Shown here piece after piece: positions 26,352 through 37,644 of a DNA stretch of 64,000 bases. Position 1 is the first letter of the stretch. Every line of letters begins with the position of its first letter. The stretch is taken from positions 61,956 to 125,955 of the forward strand of contig CAZTFF010000007.1 of NCBI GenBank assembly GCA_964612485.1. The letters run 5' to 3'. Below the pieces are notes generated by a model, which was not told the origin of the DNA, made no database searches, and saw only the letters and a program-made list of their open reading frames with translations. This DNA is from JAFGNV01 sp964612485 (GTDB lineage: Bacteria > Chloroflexota > Anaerolineae > 4572-78 > J111). The translations under genes were made by a program, and so were the position numbers.

Positions 26352-29186
26352 TCAAGCTAGTTGGGTTTTTATTTTTTTGGCCAGCATCTTGAGGCCCACC
26401 GGCTTGCTCATATATTCATTAGCGCCGGCCTCGAGGCAGCGTTCCCGGTCGCCGGGCATGGCCAGCGCGGTGAGGGCGATGATGGGAATATGGGCCAGAT
26501 TGGGATCGGCCCGGATATGGCGGATGGCTTCCAGGCCGTCCATGCCCGGCATCTGGATGTCCATTAAGATCAGGTCCGGCGCTTCTTCTCTGGCGCGTTC
26601 CAGCGCCTCGGCGCCGTTGCGGGCCAGTATAAGGCGATACTGTTGGGTCTCTAAAAAGGTTTGCAGCGTGGCAATGTTGGCTTCATTGTCTTCGGCCAGC
26701 AGGATAACGGTTGCTGCCGGGTTGATGGGAGACGCAGCTTTGTCAAGCCGGTGAGACGACTCGGCGGTTTCTTCCCCGGCATCAAGCAGTTTCGAGGGCA
26801 GCGATACGGTAAAGCGGCTGCCATGGCCGGGTTCGCTCTCCACAGTAACGCTGCCGCCGTGCATTTCGGTGAGCCGGTACACCAGCGATAAGCCCAGGCC
26901 GGTGCCTTCGTGCTGCCGGGCCAGGCTGCTGTCTATCTGAACAAACGGCTCAAATAATTTTTCCATATGTTCCTGATCAATGCCGATGCCGGTATCCCAG
27001 ATGGTAAAATTAACCATCCGATGATCGGGATAGGCCGCCACCTCCAGCCCCACCCGCCCCCCTTCCGGCGTGAATTTGGCCGCGTTGCTCAGCAAATTGA
27101 CCAGTATTTGTTTGAGCCGCCGCTCGTCAACATGGATAATTTCGGCCCGAGGATCCAGTTCATAAGAAACATTGATCTGTTTTTTCTGCGCGGTTCGTTT
27201 CACAAAGAGCAGGCTGGCCTGGCAAACATCATCAAGCACCACCGGCGCGATCAGCAATTCTGTTTTACCGGCTTCTATTTTGGCCAGGTCCAGAATGTCG
27301 GTGATCAGATCCAGCAGGTGGCGGCCGCTTTCCTCGATGTATTGGACGGATTGTTGTTGTTCCGCGTTGAGGTCGCCATACACCTTTTCTTTGAGAATTT
27401 CCGCCATGCCCAAAATGGCATTGAGCGGGGTCCGCAGTTCGTGGCTCATATTGGCCAGAAACTCATCTTTAAGGCGGGCGGCGCGTTCCAGTTCGGCCAC
27501 GGCCTGGGATAATTCTGCGGTGCGTTCATCAACGCGTTCGGCCAGTAGGGCTTTTTCCTGCTCCAAGGCTTCATGGGCGTGCTGCCGTTCCAGGGTTTGG
27601 GCAATAATGTTGGCGACGGCTTGTAGAAAATGGACATCGTCTTCGGTAAAAGTACGGTGGTTTTTGGCGTGAACAGCCAGCGCGCCAAAGGGCTGCCCGT
27701 GAGCGCTGCTTTGGATAATGATGCTCATGCCGCTGGTCACGCCATGGTCTACCAACGGCTGCGGTTTGCTAAAACGGGTTTCTGCGGCCATATTCTCAAC
27801 AATAACCGGTTTGTTGGTGAGCAGGGTGTAGCCGGCCTGTGATCTTGGCCCGGCATCAATGGTAGTGCCGATCACGCCGTCGGACCAGCCCGCGCCTGTT
27901 TGCAGCAGCAAGACGTTTTCTGCCGGCAGGAGCTTCAGGATCGTGCAAAAGTCTACGGCCAGCGTTTGGACCACCACATTGACCGCCTGCTCGAAGAATT
28001 CTGAGATATTTTGACCGGCCAGCGCATCCTGGCCCAGTTGGGCAATAACGGTTTGCTGGTGAGTTCGGATTTTAAGCGCTTTCTGCGCCCGCTCCCGTTC
28101 GCGTAATTCGGCCTGCGCCGCTTCATACAGGCGCGCATTTTCTATAGCCGCCGCAATCTGGTTGGCAAACGCTTCCATGGCCACAATGTCGTTTTCGGAA
28201 AATGTGTTGAGATGCGGGCTTTGAATATCGAGCACGCCCACGGTTGTTTGCGCCACCTTTATGGGCAGGCACAATTCAGATTGGGTGATGGTGTGGTCGG
28301 CAATCAGGGAAATGTAACGGGATTCGGCGGTTACATCATTGGCTACCAGTTTGGCGCCGTTTGTGGCTACCCAGCCGTTGATGCCTTCATTTTTTTGCTG
28401 GGTATGGCCCGCCGGAAAATGGGGTTCGTACGAGCCGGCTACGCCTTTCAGCCGGAGCAAGTCGCCGTCAACCAGAAAAAGCGCCACGTGATGATAATCA
28501 AACATTTCTTGAACCAGTCGGGCGGCTCTCTTCAGCAGCGAGTCTAACTCCATGACCACCGGGATTTGCCGGCCAATGTTGTTAATGAGGGCCAATTGGG
28601 CCGCGCGTTGTTTTAATGTCGCTTCTGCCTGCTTGCGTACCGCAATTTGTTGTTTGAGGGCAGCGTTAGCCGTGGAAAGTTCGGTGGTGCGTTCCTCTAC
28701 CCGCTGTTCCAACTCTTCGTGCGCCTTTTTTAGGGCCAACTCGGTTTGTTTGCGGGCCGTAATGTCCCGGATAATAACCACAGCAAAGCTGTCGGCGGCT
28801 TTTTCGTGGCTGCCTGTTTCAGCGGCAATCGGCTGGATCTGTAATTGAAGGTAACGGTTCAGAATGGTATCTTCCGTTTCTCCTTCCACAGCTTTCTCGG
28901 CCAGTAATTGTGATTTTGAGGCCGGCCAGAGATCTTTCAGGTAACACGCGGCATCAGCGCAGCCGGGGTGCAGCAGATCATGCAAACCTTGCCCCCTGAC
29001 AGTCTCCACCCGCCCCAGGCCCCAACGTTCTACGGCGCGGTTGGCCCGCAGAATCACTCCGCCCCGGTTCACCAAACAGACCAATTGCGAGAGAGCATCA
29101 ACCGTGGCCTCCCATTCTTGTTTGGCGCGTTCTATCTGCGCCAGGGTTTCTTGCCAGGAATTTTCTATAGAATTGTTTTGATCCAT
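26352..29186 (-). CDS. Large hybrid histidine kinase, PAS-GAF-GAF-HisKA-HATPase-REC
   Basis: The protein has 944 residues and no membrane segments. An N-terminal PAS-like region (about 20-135) contains cysteines in a LLHPGCADAACYL segment. A coiled coil (about 145-195) is followed by two GAF domains (about 205-350 and 385-545) and another coiled coil. HisKA has MSHELRTPLNAILG; HATPase has LVNLLSNAAKFTPEGG, DTGIGI and GTGLGLSLVYRLTEMHGG. A C-terminal receiver (about 820-940) has LILMDIQMPGMDG and YMSKPV. Unlike its neighbours the receiver is in the usual C-terminal position. The multiple sensor domains make it the most likely signal entry point of the operon. Confidence 0.92.
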   Translation of the reverse strand: MDQNNSIENSWQETLAQIERAKQEWEATVDALSQLVCLVNRGGVILRANRAVERWGLGRVETVRGQGLHDLLHPGCADAACYLKDLWPASKSQLLAEKAVEGETEDTILNRYLQLQIQPIAAETGSHEKAADSFAVVIIRDITARKQTELALKKAHEELEQRVEERTTELSTANAALKQQIAVRKQAEATLKQRAAQLALINNIGRQIPVVMELDSLLKRAARLVQEMFDYHHVALFLVDGDLLRLKGVAGSYEPHFPAGHTQQKNEGINGWVATNGAKLVANDVTAESRYISLIADHTITQSELCLPIKVAQTTVGVLDIQSPHLNTFSENDIVAMEAFANQIAAAIENARLYEAAQAELRERERAQKALKIRTHQQTVIAQLGQDALAGQNISEFFEQAVNVVVQTLAVDFCTILKLLPAENVLLLQTGAGWSDGVIGTTIDAGPRSQAGYTLLTNKPVIVENMAAETRFSKPQPLVDHGVTSGMSIIIQSSAHGQPFGALAVHAKNHRTFTEDDVHFLQAVANIIAQTLERQHAHEALEQEKALLAERVDERTAELSQAVAELERAARLKDEFLANMSHELRTPLNAILGMAEILKEKVYGDLNAEQQQSVQYIEESGRHLLDLITDILDLAKIEAGKTELLIAPVVLDDVCQASLLFVKRTAQKKQINVSYELDPRAEIIHVDERRLKQILVNLLSNAAKFTPEGGRVGLEVAAYPDHRMVNFTIWDTGIGIDQEHMEKLFEPFVQIDSSLARQHEGTGLGLSLVYRLTEMHGGSVTVESEPGHGSRFTVSLPSKLLDAGEETAESSHRLDKAASPINPAATVILLAEDNEANIATLQTFLETQQYRLILARNGAEALERAREEAPDLILMDIQMPGMDGLEAIRHIRADPNLAHIPIIALTALAMPGDRERCLEAGANEYMSKPVGLKMLAKKIKTQLA

Positions 29187-29216
29187 ATTGTCACATCGCC
29201 TGGTAAAAAAGTAAAT

Positions 29217-31904
29217 CTACTCCAACCGCCAGTGCTGCTCTAATAACGCGGTAAATTCGCCGGCGGGCATGGGCTGGCTGAAGATATAGCCCTGGATTTG
29301 GTCGCACTGATGCTCTTTTAAAAAGGCAAGCTGGGCTTCGGTTTCTACGCCTTCGGCAATTACCAGTAAATTGAGGCTGTGGGCCAGGTCGATAATAGCG
29401 CGGGTGATGGCCGCATTATCCGCATCGCTGATAATGTCTCGCACAAACGATTGGTCGATTTTGAGATGATCCAGAGGCAGTTTTTTCAGGCAATCCAACG
29501 CAGAGCCGATACCGAAGTCGTCGATGGAGATTTTGATGCCAAAGTCTCTCAATGCTTTCAGAGTTTGTTCGCTGCTGTTCAGATTTTTGGTGGCGATGCT
29601 TTCTGTAATTTCAATCACCAGGGCATCGGCGCTCAGGCCGGTTTGGGTCAGGGCATCTTTGATCAAAACCGGCAGATTCTGGTGCTGAAACTGGCGCGCC
29701 GAGATATTGACCGCCATCGAAAGGGAGGCGTATCCTGCCTCACGCCAGCGTTTGTTGTTGCGGCAAACCTGGCGCAGCGCCCATTCCCCCATCGGCACAA
29801 TCAGGCCGGTCTCCTCGGCCAGCGGGATAAAATCGACCGGTTCCAGCAAGCCGCGCCGGGGGTGCTGCCAGCGCAACAGCGCTTCCGCGCCGGCAATTTT
29901 GCCGCTGCGCAGGGAGACAATCGGTTGGTAATAAACTTCAAACTCCCGGCCTTCCACCGCCCGGCGCAGGTCGCCGTCTAATTTCCAGAGCGACATCGCA
30001 TTGTTGTGCATATCCGGGCGAAACAGCTCGTATCGGTCCCGCCCGTTGGCTTTGGCTTGATACATGGCGGTGTCAGCGTCGCGCAAACATTCTTCCGGAT
30101 GATCGTAACCGATGGCGCTGTGGGTAATGCCAATGCTCACGGTAGAACATATGGATTGATCCGCCACGTCCAGCGGCAGCGCGATTTGTTTTTGAAGCCG
30201 GTCGGCGGTTTCAACCGCCTGGTCAATAGTTTTAATGTTTTCCAGCAGCACGGCAAATTCATCGCCGCCCAGACGGGCCACCACATCTGAAAAACTCAGG
30301 TTCATCAGTAAGCGCGCGGCTACGGCCATCAACAATTCATCGCCAATCATGTGCCCCAGGCTGTCGTTAACAATTTTAAAACGATCCAGATCCAAAAAAA
30401 GTACGGCGAATTGATAATTTTTGTTCTCTTTGTTTTTTTCAATGGCCTCTCGCACTTTGTTCACAAAAAAAATGCGGTTGGGTAGTTCGGTCAGAGAGTC
30501 GTGCAGGGCATCGTGCAGCAACTTGGCCTCTACTTGCTTGCGGTTGGTGATGTCTGTTTGCGATCCGCTCATCCGGTAGGCGACGTCCGCTGTATCTCGC
30601 ACGGCTAACCCCCGGTTGAGCATCCAGCGATAACCGCCGTTTTTGTGCAGCATGCGGTGTTCGTGTTCAAAATGCGCGCTTGCGCCTTTGAGATGGGCAT
30701 TGAGGGCTGTCTGGAGCGCGGCCAGATCATCGGGATGCACCCGGTTGAACCATTCGTCCGGGCTGTCGCCGATGTCGTATTCCTGGTATCCCAACATGAG
30801 TTTCCAACGGGGGGAGAAATATATTTTATCGGTGGCTAGATTCCAATCCCAGAGGCCATCGTTAGCGCCTCGCGCGGCCAGGGCGTAGCGTTCTTCGCTT
30901 TTGCGCAGGGCTTCTTCCATGCGTTGGCGTTCTTTGATTTCGGCTTGCAAATTTTCATTGGCTTTGGACAAATCCATTGTCCGTTCCAGCACGCGGATTT
31001 CCAACTCGTCGTGGGCGTCTCGCAGTAATTTTTCCACCCGTTTGCGGACTCTGATTTCTTTGGCCAGGTCCTGAGCGTAGATGGTGGCCTGCTCATAAGC
31101 GATCCGGGCCTGTTCCAAATTCTTTTTTAAGGCGGCTTCGGCCTGCTTTTGTTCGGTGATGTCGGTGATAAAGCCTTCCAGAGCCAGCACTTCACCTTGC
31201 TCTGAAAAAACGCCCTCGCCTTGTTCCAGCACCCATTTTTCCTCCCGGTCAGCCGCGCGTATCCGGTATTCGTAGGTGAAAGGCCGGTGCTGGCGCAGGG
31301 CTTCTTGGGCGTGGTTCCAAATATCCTCCCGATCATCAGGATGGATCAGTTGGCCGTAAGAAATTTTCTGGTTGTCAATCAGATCAGATGCCCGGTAACC
31401 GGTCAGGCTGCAACAACCTTGAGAAATGAATTTCATGGTCCACTCCCGGTCGTTGAGGCAGCGATAGGCCATGCCCGGTAAATTGGCCATCAAGGTTGAT
31501 AACTGGCGTTCGCTTTCAGCAAGGGCGCGGTCCGCGGTTTGTTTTTCTATAATCCTGCGGACGGTCAGGAGAAGGTGCTCAATATCGTAAGGCTTTTGCA
31601 GATAGTTGTAGGCCCCCAGGTTAATGGCTTCAATGGCCGTTTTCTCCGAAGCGTAACCGGTCAGCACAATGCACTCGGTTTGGGGGGAACGGGCTTTGAT
31701 CTCTTTCAGCACCCTCAAGCCCGGCATATCTTCCAGTTTAAGATCAATAAGCGCCACAGACGGCGCCGCCGTTTTTACTTCTTCCAGCGCCGTTGTTCCG
31801 GTAGCGGCAGCGACCGGCGTATACCCTTTGAGCGTTAGAATATTTGAGAGCGTTTTTCTGAGATTGTCGTCGTCATCAACAATCAGTATTAGCTTCGAAT
31901 TCAC
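29217..31904 (-). CDS. Receiver-controlled GGDEF-EAL protein (REC-PAS-PAS-GGDEF-EAL), cyclic di-GMP turnover
   Basis: I chose a GTG start at 31904 because the candidate promoter at 31930-31958 excludes the upstream ATG at 31967, and AAAGG lies 11 bp before the GTG. The protein has about 895 residues: receiver, two PAS domains with PAC-type ends separated by coiled coils, a GGDEF domain with intact RLGGDEF, and an EAL domain with intact EALLRW and IDDFGIGS. The RxxD inhibitory site expected before GGDEF is absent (SFSD in its place). GGDEF makes and EAL degrades cyclic di-GMP; which dominates cannot be read. As first gene of the six-gene relay operon it links phosphorylation to second-messenger level. 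Confidence 0.9.
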   Translation of the reverse strand: MNSKLILIVDDDDNLRKTLSNILTLKGYTPVAAATGTTALEEVKTAAPSVALIDLKLEDMPGLRVLKEIKARSPQTECIVLTGYASEKTAIEAINLGAYNYLQKPYDIEHLLLTVRRIIEKQTADRALAESERQLSTLMANLPGMAYRCLNDREWTMKFISQGCCSLTGYRASDLIDNQKISYGQLIHPDDREDIWNHAQEALRQHRPFTYEYRIRAADREEKWVLEQGEGVFSEQGEVLALEGFITDITEQKQAEAALKKNLEQARIAYEQATIYAQDLAKEIRVRKRVEKLLRDAHDELEIRVLERTMDLSKANENLQAEIKERQRMEEALRKSEERYALAARGANDGLWDWNLATDKIYFSPRWKLMLGYQEYDIGDSPDEWFNRVHPDDLAALQTALNAHLKGASAHFEHEHRMLHKNGGYRWMLNRGLAVRDTADVAYRMSGSQTDITNRKQVEAKLLHDALHDSLTELPNRIFFVNKVREAIEKNKENKNYQFAVLFLDLDRFKIVNDSLGHMIGDELLMAVAARLLMNLSFSDVVARLGGDEFAVLLENIKTIDQAVETADRLQKQIALPLDVADQSICSTVSIGITHSAIGYDHPEECLRDADTAMYQAKANGRDRYELFRPDMHNNAMSLWKLDGDLRRAVEGREFEVYYQPIVSLRSGKIAGAEALLRWQHPRRGLLEPVDFIPLAEETGLIVPMGEWALRQVCRNNKRWREAGYASLSMAVNISARQFQHQNLPVLIKDALTQTGLSADALVIEITESIATKNLNSSEQTLKALRDFGIKISIDDFGIGSALDCLKKLPLDHLKIDQSFVRDIISDADNAAITRAIIDLAHSLNLLVIAEGVETEAQLAFLKEHQCDQIQGYIFSQPMPAGEFTALLEQHWRLE

Positions 31905-31929
31905 GCGCAAACAAACCTTTCGTTCGGAA

Positions 31930-31958
31930 AGTATAGCATAACTCCATACGGGCAACAA
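31930..31958 (-). promoter_or_regulatory. Candidate promoter of the six-gene phosphorelay operon
   Basis: On the minus strand TTGTTG (31958-31953), a 17-bp spacer and TATACT (31935-31930) preceded by TGC form an extended -10 promoter. Transcription would begin near 31923, just before the GTG start at 31904. Confidence 0.5.
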
Positions 31959-31995
31959 TAGAGCCAAATAACCATTCGCAATATCAATCCAAACT

Positions 31996-32245
31996 CAGTA
32001 GATCCAATTTTCAGACCTGACAGGTTTCAGAAATTGTTTTAATTGCCAAATTATCGAATCTTCTCAATAATCTGGGGTGGAGTTGGTTGAGCGTGTCGAA
32101 ACCAACGGTCTTCGACACGCTCAGACCTCGTTCCCTCGAAATATTGAGAAGGTACAAATTATCTTGATTATCAGCTTTCTGAACGCCAAATAGTGACCTT
32201 GAAAACCTGTCAGGTCTTGTATTCTTGAAAAATTTGGATCCACTG
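31996..32245. repeat. Palindromic element interrupted by the 92-bp element
   Basis: The ends CAGTAGATCC (31996-32005) and GGATCCACTG (32236-32245) are inverted copies with one mismatch. Inside them AGACCTGACAGGTTT (32013-32027) and AAACCTGTCAGGTCT (32203-32217) are a perfect 15-bp inverted pair. The 92-bp element at 32060-32151 sits between the two arms. This accounts for most of the 362-bp to 425-bp gene-free stretch upstream of the DinB-like gene. Confidence 0.7.
32060..32151. repeat. 92-bp palindromic element, copy 2
   Basis: It has the same terminal CTTCTCAATA/TATTGAGAAG pair and exact length as copy 1. Its inner stem GAGCGTGTCGAA/TTCGACACGCTC is perfectly paired, whereas copy 1 has CTTGTCGAA/TTCGACAGG at the same positions. 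Confidence 0.85.
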
Positions 32246-32329
32246 AAACTATTTTTTGACAGGAAAGTTGTGTTTGCATTAAAATCTTTTTGACATTAAT
32301 TCAAGTGCCGCATTTTAACGGAGTATTTT

Positions 32330-32827
32330 ATGAGCCTGAAAATTATTCGCTTACAGTATGATTACAACGCCTGGGCCAATCAACGGGTGCTGGATACCGC
32401 CGCCCAACTTGCCCCGACCCAGCTTCGCGCGCCCGGCAGCGCCAGTTTTGCCTCGATTTTTGATACGCTGGTGCATACGATGAGCGCCCAGTGGATCTGG
32501 TTGTCCCGCTGGCAGGGTGTTTCACCCACTACCATGCTCGATTCGGCGGATTACGCCGATCTAACCGCCGTCTGCACCCGCTGGGCCAAAATTGAGCAGG
32601 ATACTCACGCCTTTGTGGCTCAACTGGATGAAACCCAATTGAACCGGGACGCGGTTTACACCAACACCAAAGGCCGGCAATTCTCCTACCCACTGTGGCA
32701 GCTTATGCTGCACCAGGTGAACCACGCCACCCAACATCGCAGCGAAGTGGCCGCCATGATGACCGAACTCGGCCACTCGCCCGGCTGGCTGGATTTGATC
32801 AAATATTTGGATGTGTTGCGGGAGTGA
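32330..32827 (+). CDS. DinB-family (DinB/YfiT-like) putative metal-dependent enzyme
   Basis: The protein has 165 residues, the usual size for the four-helix DinB/YfiT fold. Features are YDYNAWANQRVLD at the N-terminus, a first histidine in TLVHTMSAQ (about 49) and the paired histidines in LHQVNHATQHRSEV near residue 130, which together make the expected metal triad. GGAG lies 7 bp before the ATG. Characterised relatives include thiol-dependent S-transferases and metal-dependent hydrolases; the substrate here is unknown. This DinB is unrelated to DNA polymerase IV. The stop codon lies within a short inverted repeat, and the RarA fusion follows. Confidence 0.85.
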   Translation: MSLKIIRLQYDYNAWANQRVLDTAAQLAPTQLRAPGSASFASIFDTLVHTMSAQWIWLSRWQGVSPTTMLDSADYADLTAVCTRWAKIEQDTHAFVAQLDETQLNRDAVYTNTKGRQFSYPLWQLMLHQVNHATQHRSEVAAMMTELGHSPGWLDLIKYLDVLRE

Positions 32828-32879
32828 GAAATGATAAGTGACGAGTGATAAGTGATACTCCTCACTCATCACTCACTCC
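32821..32879. repeat. 59-bp inverted repeat of GTGATAAGTGA/TCACTCATCACT heptamers
   Basis: GGAGTGAG (32821-32828) and CTCACTCC (32872-32879) are exact inverse ends, and the interior holds AGTGATAAGTGA against TCACTCATCACT. It overlaps the stop codon of the DinB-like gene and fills the gap before the RarA gene. Confidence 0.65.
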
Positions 32880-32916
32880 TTCCCCATCTTTTTCATTCTG
32901 TGCTAAAATACCGGGT

Positions 32917-35181
<2,265 letters not shown>

Positions 35182-35244
35182 TACCCGCTTTATTTTTCCC
35201 GGTTCTACGAATATTCTCGGGGTACTTGAAAACAAAGGTGCGAC

Positions 35245-37593
35245 ATGACCTTCGAAATAGTGGCGGTTTTTTCCATACTCTTGTTGGCCATGATATTGTT
35301 TGTGACCGAATGGCTGCGTATGGACGTGGTCGCGCTGCTGGTGCTGGGCGTGCTGGCGCTCACCGGCCTGGTTTCGCCCGCCGAGGCTCTATCGGGTTTC
35401 AGCAATCCGGCCGTTGTCACTGTCTGGGCGGTTTTTATTCTCAGCGCCGGGTTATCGCAAACGGGTGTGGCAAAATTCATCGGGCATCAGGTGTTACGTC
35501 TGGCGGGCCGGCGCGAGGCGCAGTTACTGGTGGTTATTATGCTGACCGCCGGGGTGATGTCGGCCTTTATGAACAATGTGGGTGTGGCCGCGCTCTTGCT
35601 GCCGGTGGTAATGGATATTGCCCGCCGGACCGGCCATGCGCCGTCGCGGTTGTTGATGCCGCTGGCTATTGGTTCGCTGCTGGGCGGATTAACTACCCTG
35701 ATCGGTACCCCGCCCAACATCCTGGCGGCCAGCGCCTTGCGCGATTATGGGTTTGAACCATTTCAAATTTTTGATTACACCCCCGTGGGTCTGTCGGTGA
35801 TGCTGGGCGGGATCGGTTTTATGCTGGTGGTGGGGCGTTATCTCTTGCCCGTGCGGAATATTGCCAAAGAAGTGTCACCTTTGGATGAGACCGACCTGGG
35901 CAAGGTTTATAACCTGCACGAGCGTCTATTCGTGATCCGGCTGCCCGCCGGTTCGGTGTTGGCCGGTAAAACGCTGGCCGAAAGCCGGTTGGGATCGGCT
36001 CTGGGCCTCAATGTTATCGGCATCATCCAGAACAGCCATACCCAACTCTCGCCGGCCCCCGCTACCGTGCTTCAAGTCGGCGACCGCTTACTGGTTGAAG
36101 GCGCAGTTGATCAGGTAGCGCAAATTTCCGGGGGCCGGGGGTTGGTGCCGGAAGATAGCTTGCCCCGGATTGACCGGCTGACATCGAGTGAAATTGAGAT
36201 TGCCGAAGTGGCCGTTTCTCCCCGATCACGTTTTCTGGGGCAAACGCTCCAACAAATCAATTTTCGCCGCCGCTTTGGGTTAAATGTACTGACCATCTGG
36301 CGCGATGGCCAGCCCCGTCGAACCCATTTTCAACATCTCCCGCTGCGGCAGGGTGATATTCTGCTGGTTCAGGGGGCGCGCATTCAGTTTGATAAATTGC
36401 GCGATGCCACCGATTTTTTGATCTCCAAAACCGAAATGGCCGGCGTGTACCAACTGCACGAAAGTCTTATTGCGGTTCAGGTTTCGCCCGGCTCCAGCCT
36501 GGTAGGCCGCACCCTGGCCGAAAGTCGTTTGGGTAATGTTTTTAGCCTGAATGTCCTGGGCATTATTCGCGACGGAACTATGCGCCTGGTTCCCCGGCCC
36601 TCCGATCCATTGAAGGCGGAAGACACCCTGCTGATCGAGGGGAACAAAGAAGATCTGTTGATGCTCAACGGCCTGCTCAATCTGGAAGTAGAGCCGGAAG
36701 CTGCGCCGCCACCGGGTGATTTGGAGTCGGAAAAGATTGGCCTGGTTGAGGTTATTCTTTCGCCGCACACCACACTGGCCGGACAAACGTTGCGCCGGCT
36801 TCATTTTCGAGAAAAATATGGGTTGAATGTGCTGGCCATCTGGCGTGGCGGGTGGCCCTGCCGCGATAATTTGCGCGATATGCCCCTTCAGTTTGGCGAC
36901 ACCTTATTGTTGTATGGCCCACGGGAGAAACTGTTAGTTCTGGGCAGCGAGTCGGATTTTATAGTCCTGACCGAATCGGCCCAGAAGATAGTGCGAACCA
37001 ACAAGGCGTGGCTGGCGGCATTGATCATGGTCGGTGTTTTGTTATCGGTGGTGGGGGGGTGGCTGCCCATTGCTATAGCCGCCGTATTGGGCGGCACGAT
37101 CATGGTGTTGACCCGCTGCTTGACCATGGAAGAAGCCTACCGTTTTATTGAATGGAAAGCGATCTTTTTGATTGCCGGGATGCTGCCGTTAGGCATTGCC
37201 ATGGAAAAAAGTGGCGCCGCCCAATTTTTAGCCGAAAACATGGTCAACATCGCCGGGGAGTGGGGAATATGGGCAATTATGACCGGCCTGTTTATTTTGA
37301 CCTCACTGTCGGCCCAGGTGATGCCCAATTCCGCGGTGGCCGTACTTATGGCGCCCGTGGCTATAAGTATCGCCGGCGGCCTGGGCGCTTCGCCGTACGC
37401 CTTTGTGATGCTGGTGGCCATTGCCGCTTCCGCCAGTTTTCACAGCCCGGTGGCGCATCCGGCCAATGTGCTGATTATGGGGCCGGGCGGGTATCGTTTT
37501 GCCGATTATCTGAAAGTGGGTATTCCGCTGACGTTGGTTACGCTTCTCATAACCCTGCTGGTTCTACCTGTTTTCTGGCCGTTATTCAATTGA
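35245..37593 (+). CDS. SLC13/DASS-type ion transporter with four RCK_C (TrkA-C) domains
   Basis: ATG start with AAAGGTG upstream; the N-terminus MTFEI aligns with the starts of the two paralogues at 52371 and 54175. The protein has 782 residues. The N-terminal membrane part has GFSNPAVVTV and GTPPNIL, the C-terminal part SAQVMPNSAVAVL and SPVAHPANVLI, typical of the divalent anion/sodium symporter family. Between them four RCK_C domains lie at about 225-300, 315-390, 405-480 and 497-572. Domains 1 and 3 share LAESRLG; 2 and 4 share FRRRFGLNVL/FREKYGLNVL, so a two-domain cassette was duplicated. RCK_C domains bind ligands that gate transport. Substrates in this family include sulfate and dicarboxylates; none can be assigned here. 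Confidence 0.88.
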   Translation: MTFEIVAVFSILLLAMILFVTEWLRMDVVALLVLGVLALTGLVSPAEALSGFSNPAVVTVWAVFILSAGLSQTGVAKFIGHQVLRLAGRREAQLLVVIMLTAGVMSAFMNNVGVAALLLPVVMDIARRTGHAPSRLLMPLAIGSLLGGLTTLIGTPPNILAASALRDYGFEPFQIFDYTPVGLSVMLGGIGFMLVVGRYLLPVRNIAKEVSPLDETDLGKVYNLHERLFVIRLPAGSVLAGKTLAESRLGSALGLNVIGIIQNSHTQLSPAPATVLQVGDRLLVEGAVDQVAQISGGRGLVPEDSLPRIDRLTSSEIEIAEVAVSPRSRFLGQTLQQINFRRRFGLNVLTIWRDGQPRRTHFQHLPLRQGDILLVQGARIQFDKLRDATDFLISKTEMAGVYQLHESLIAVQVSPGSSLVGRTLAESRLGNVFSLNVLGIIRDGTMRLVPRPSDPLKAEDTLLIEGNKEDLLMLNGLLNLEVEPEAAPPPGDLESEKIGLVEVILSPHTTLAGQTLRRLHFREKYGLNVLAIWRGGWPCRDNLRDMPLQFGDTLLLYGPREKLLVLGSESDFIVLTESAQKIVRTNKAWLAALIMVGVLLSVVGGWLPIAIAAVLGGTIMVLTRCLTMEEAYRFIEWKAIFLIAGMLPLGIAMEKSGAAQFLAENMVNIAGEWGIWAIMTGLFILTSLSAQVMPNSAVAVLMAPVAISIAGGLGASPYAFVMLVAIAASASFHSPVAHPANVLIMGPGGYRFADYLKVGIPLTLVTLLITLLVLPVFWPLFN

Positions 37594-37644
37594 GGTAGAC
37601 TTGCGGGGCGTTTGAACGGCAATTAAACTTCGTAAGGACCGGTT

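Noticed and set aside
32290..32319. Perfect TTGACA hexamer upstream of the DinB-like gene
   Set aside because: The only -10-like sequence at 17-18 bp would start transcription about at the ATG and exclude the ribosome binding site, so it cannot be the promoter as read.
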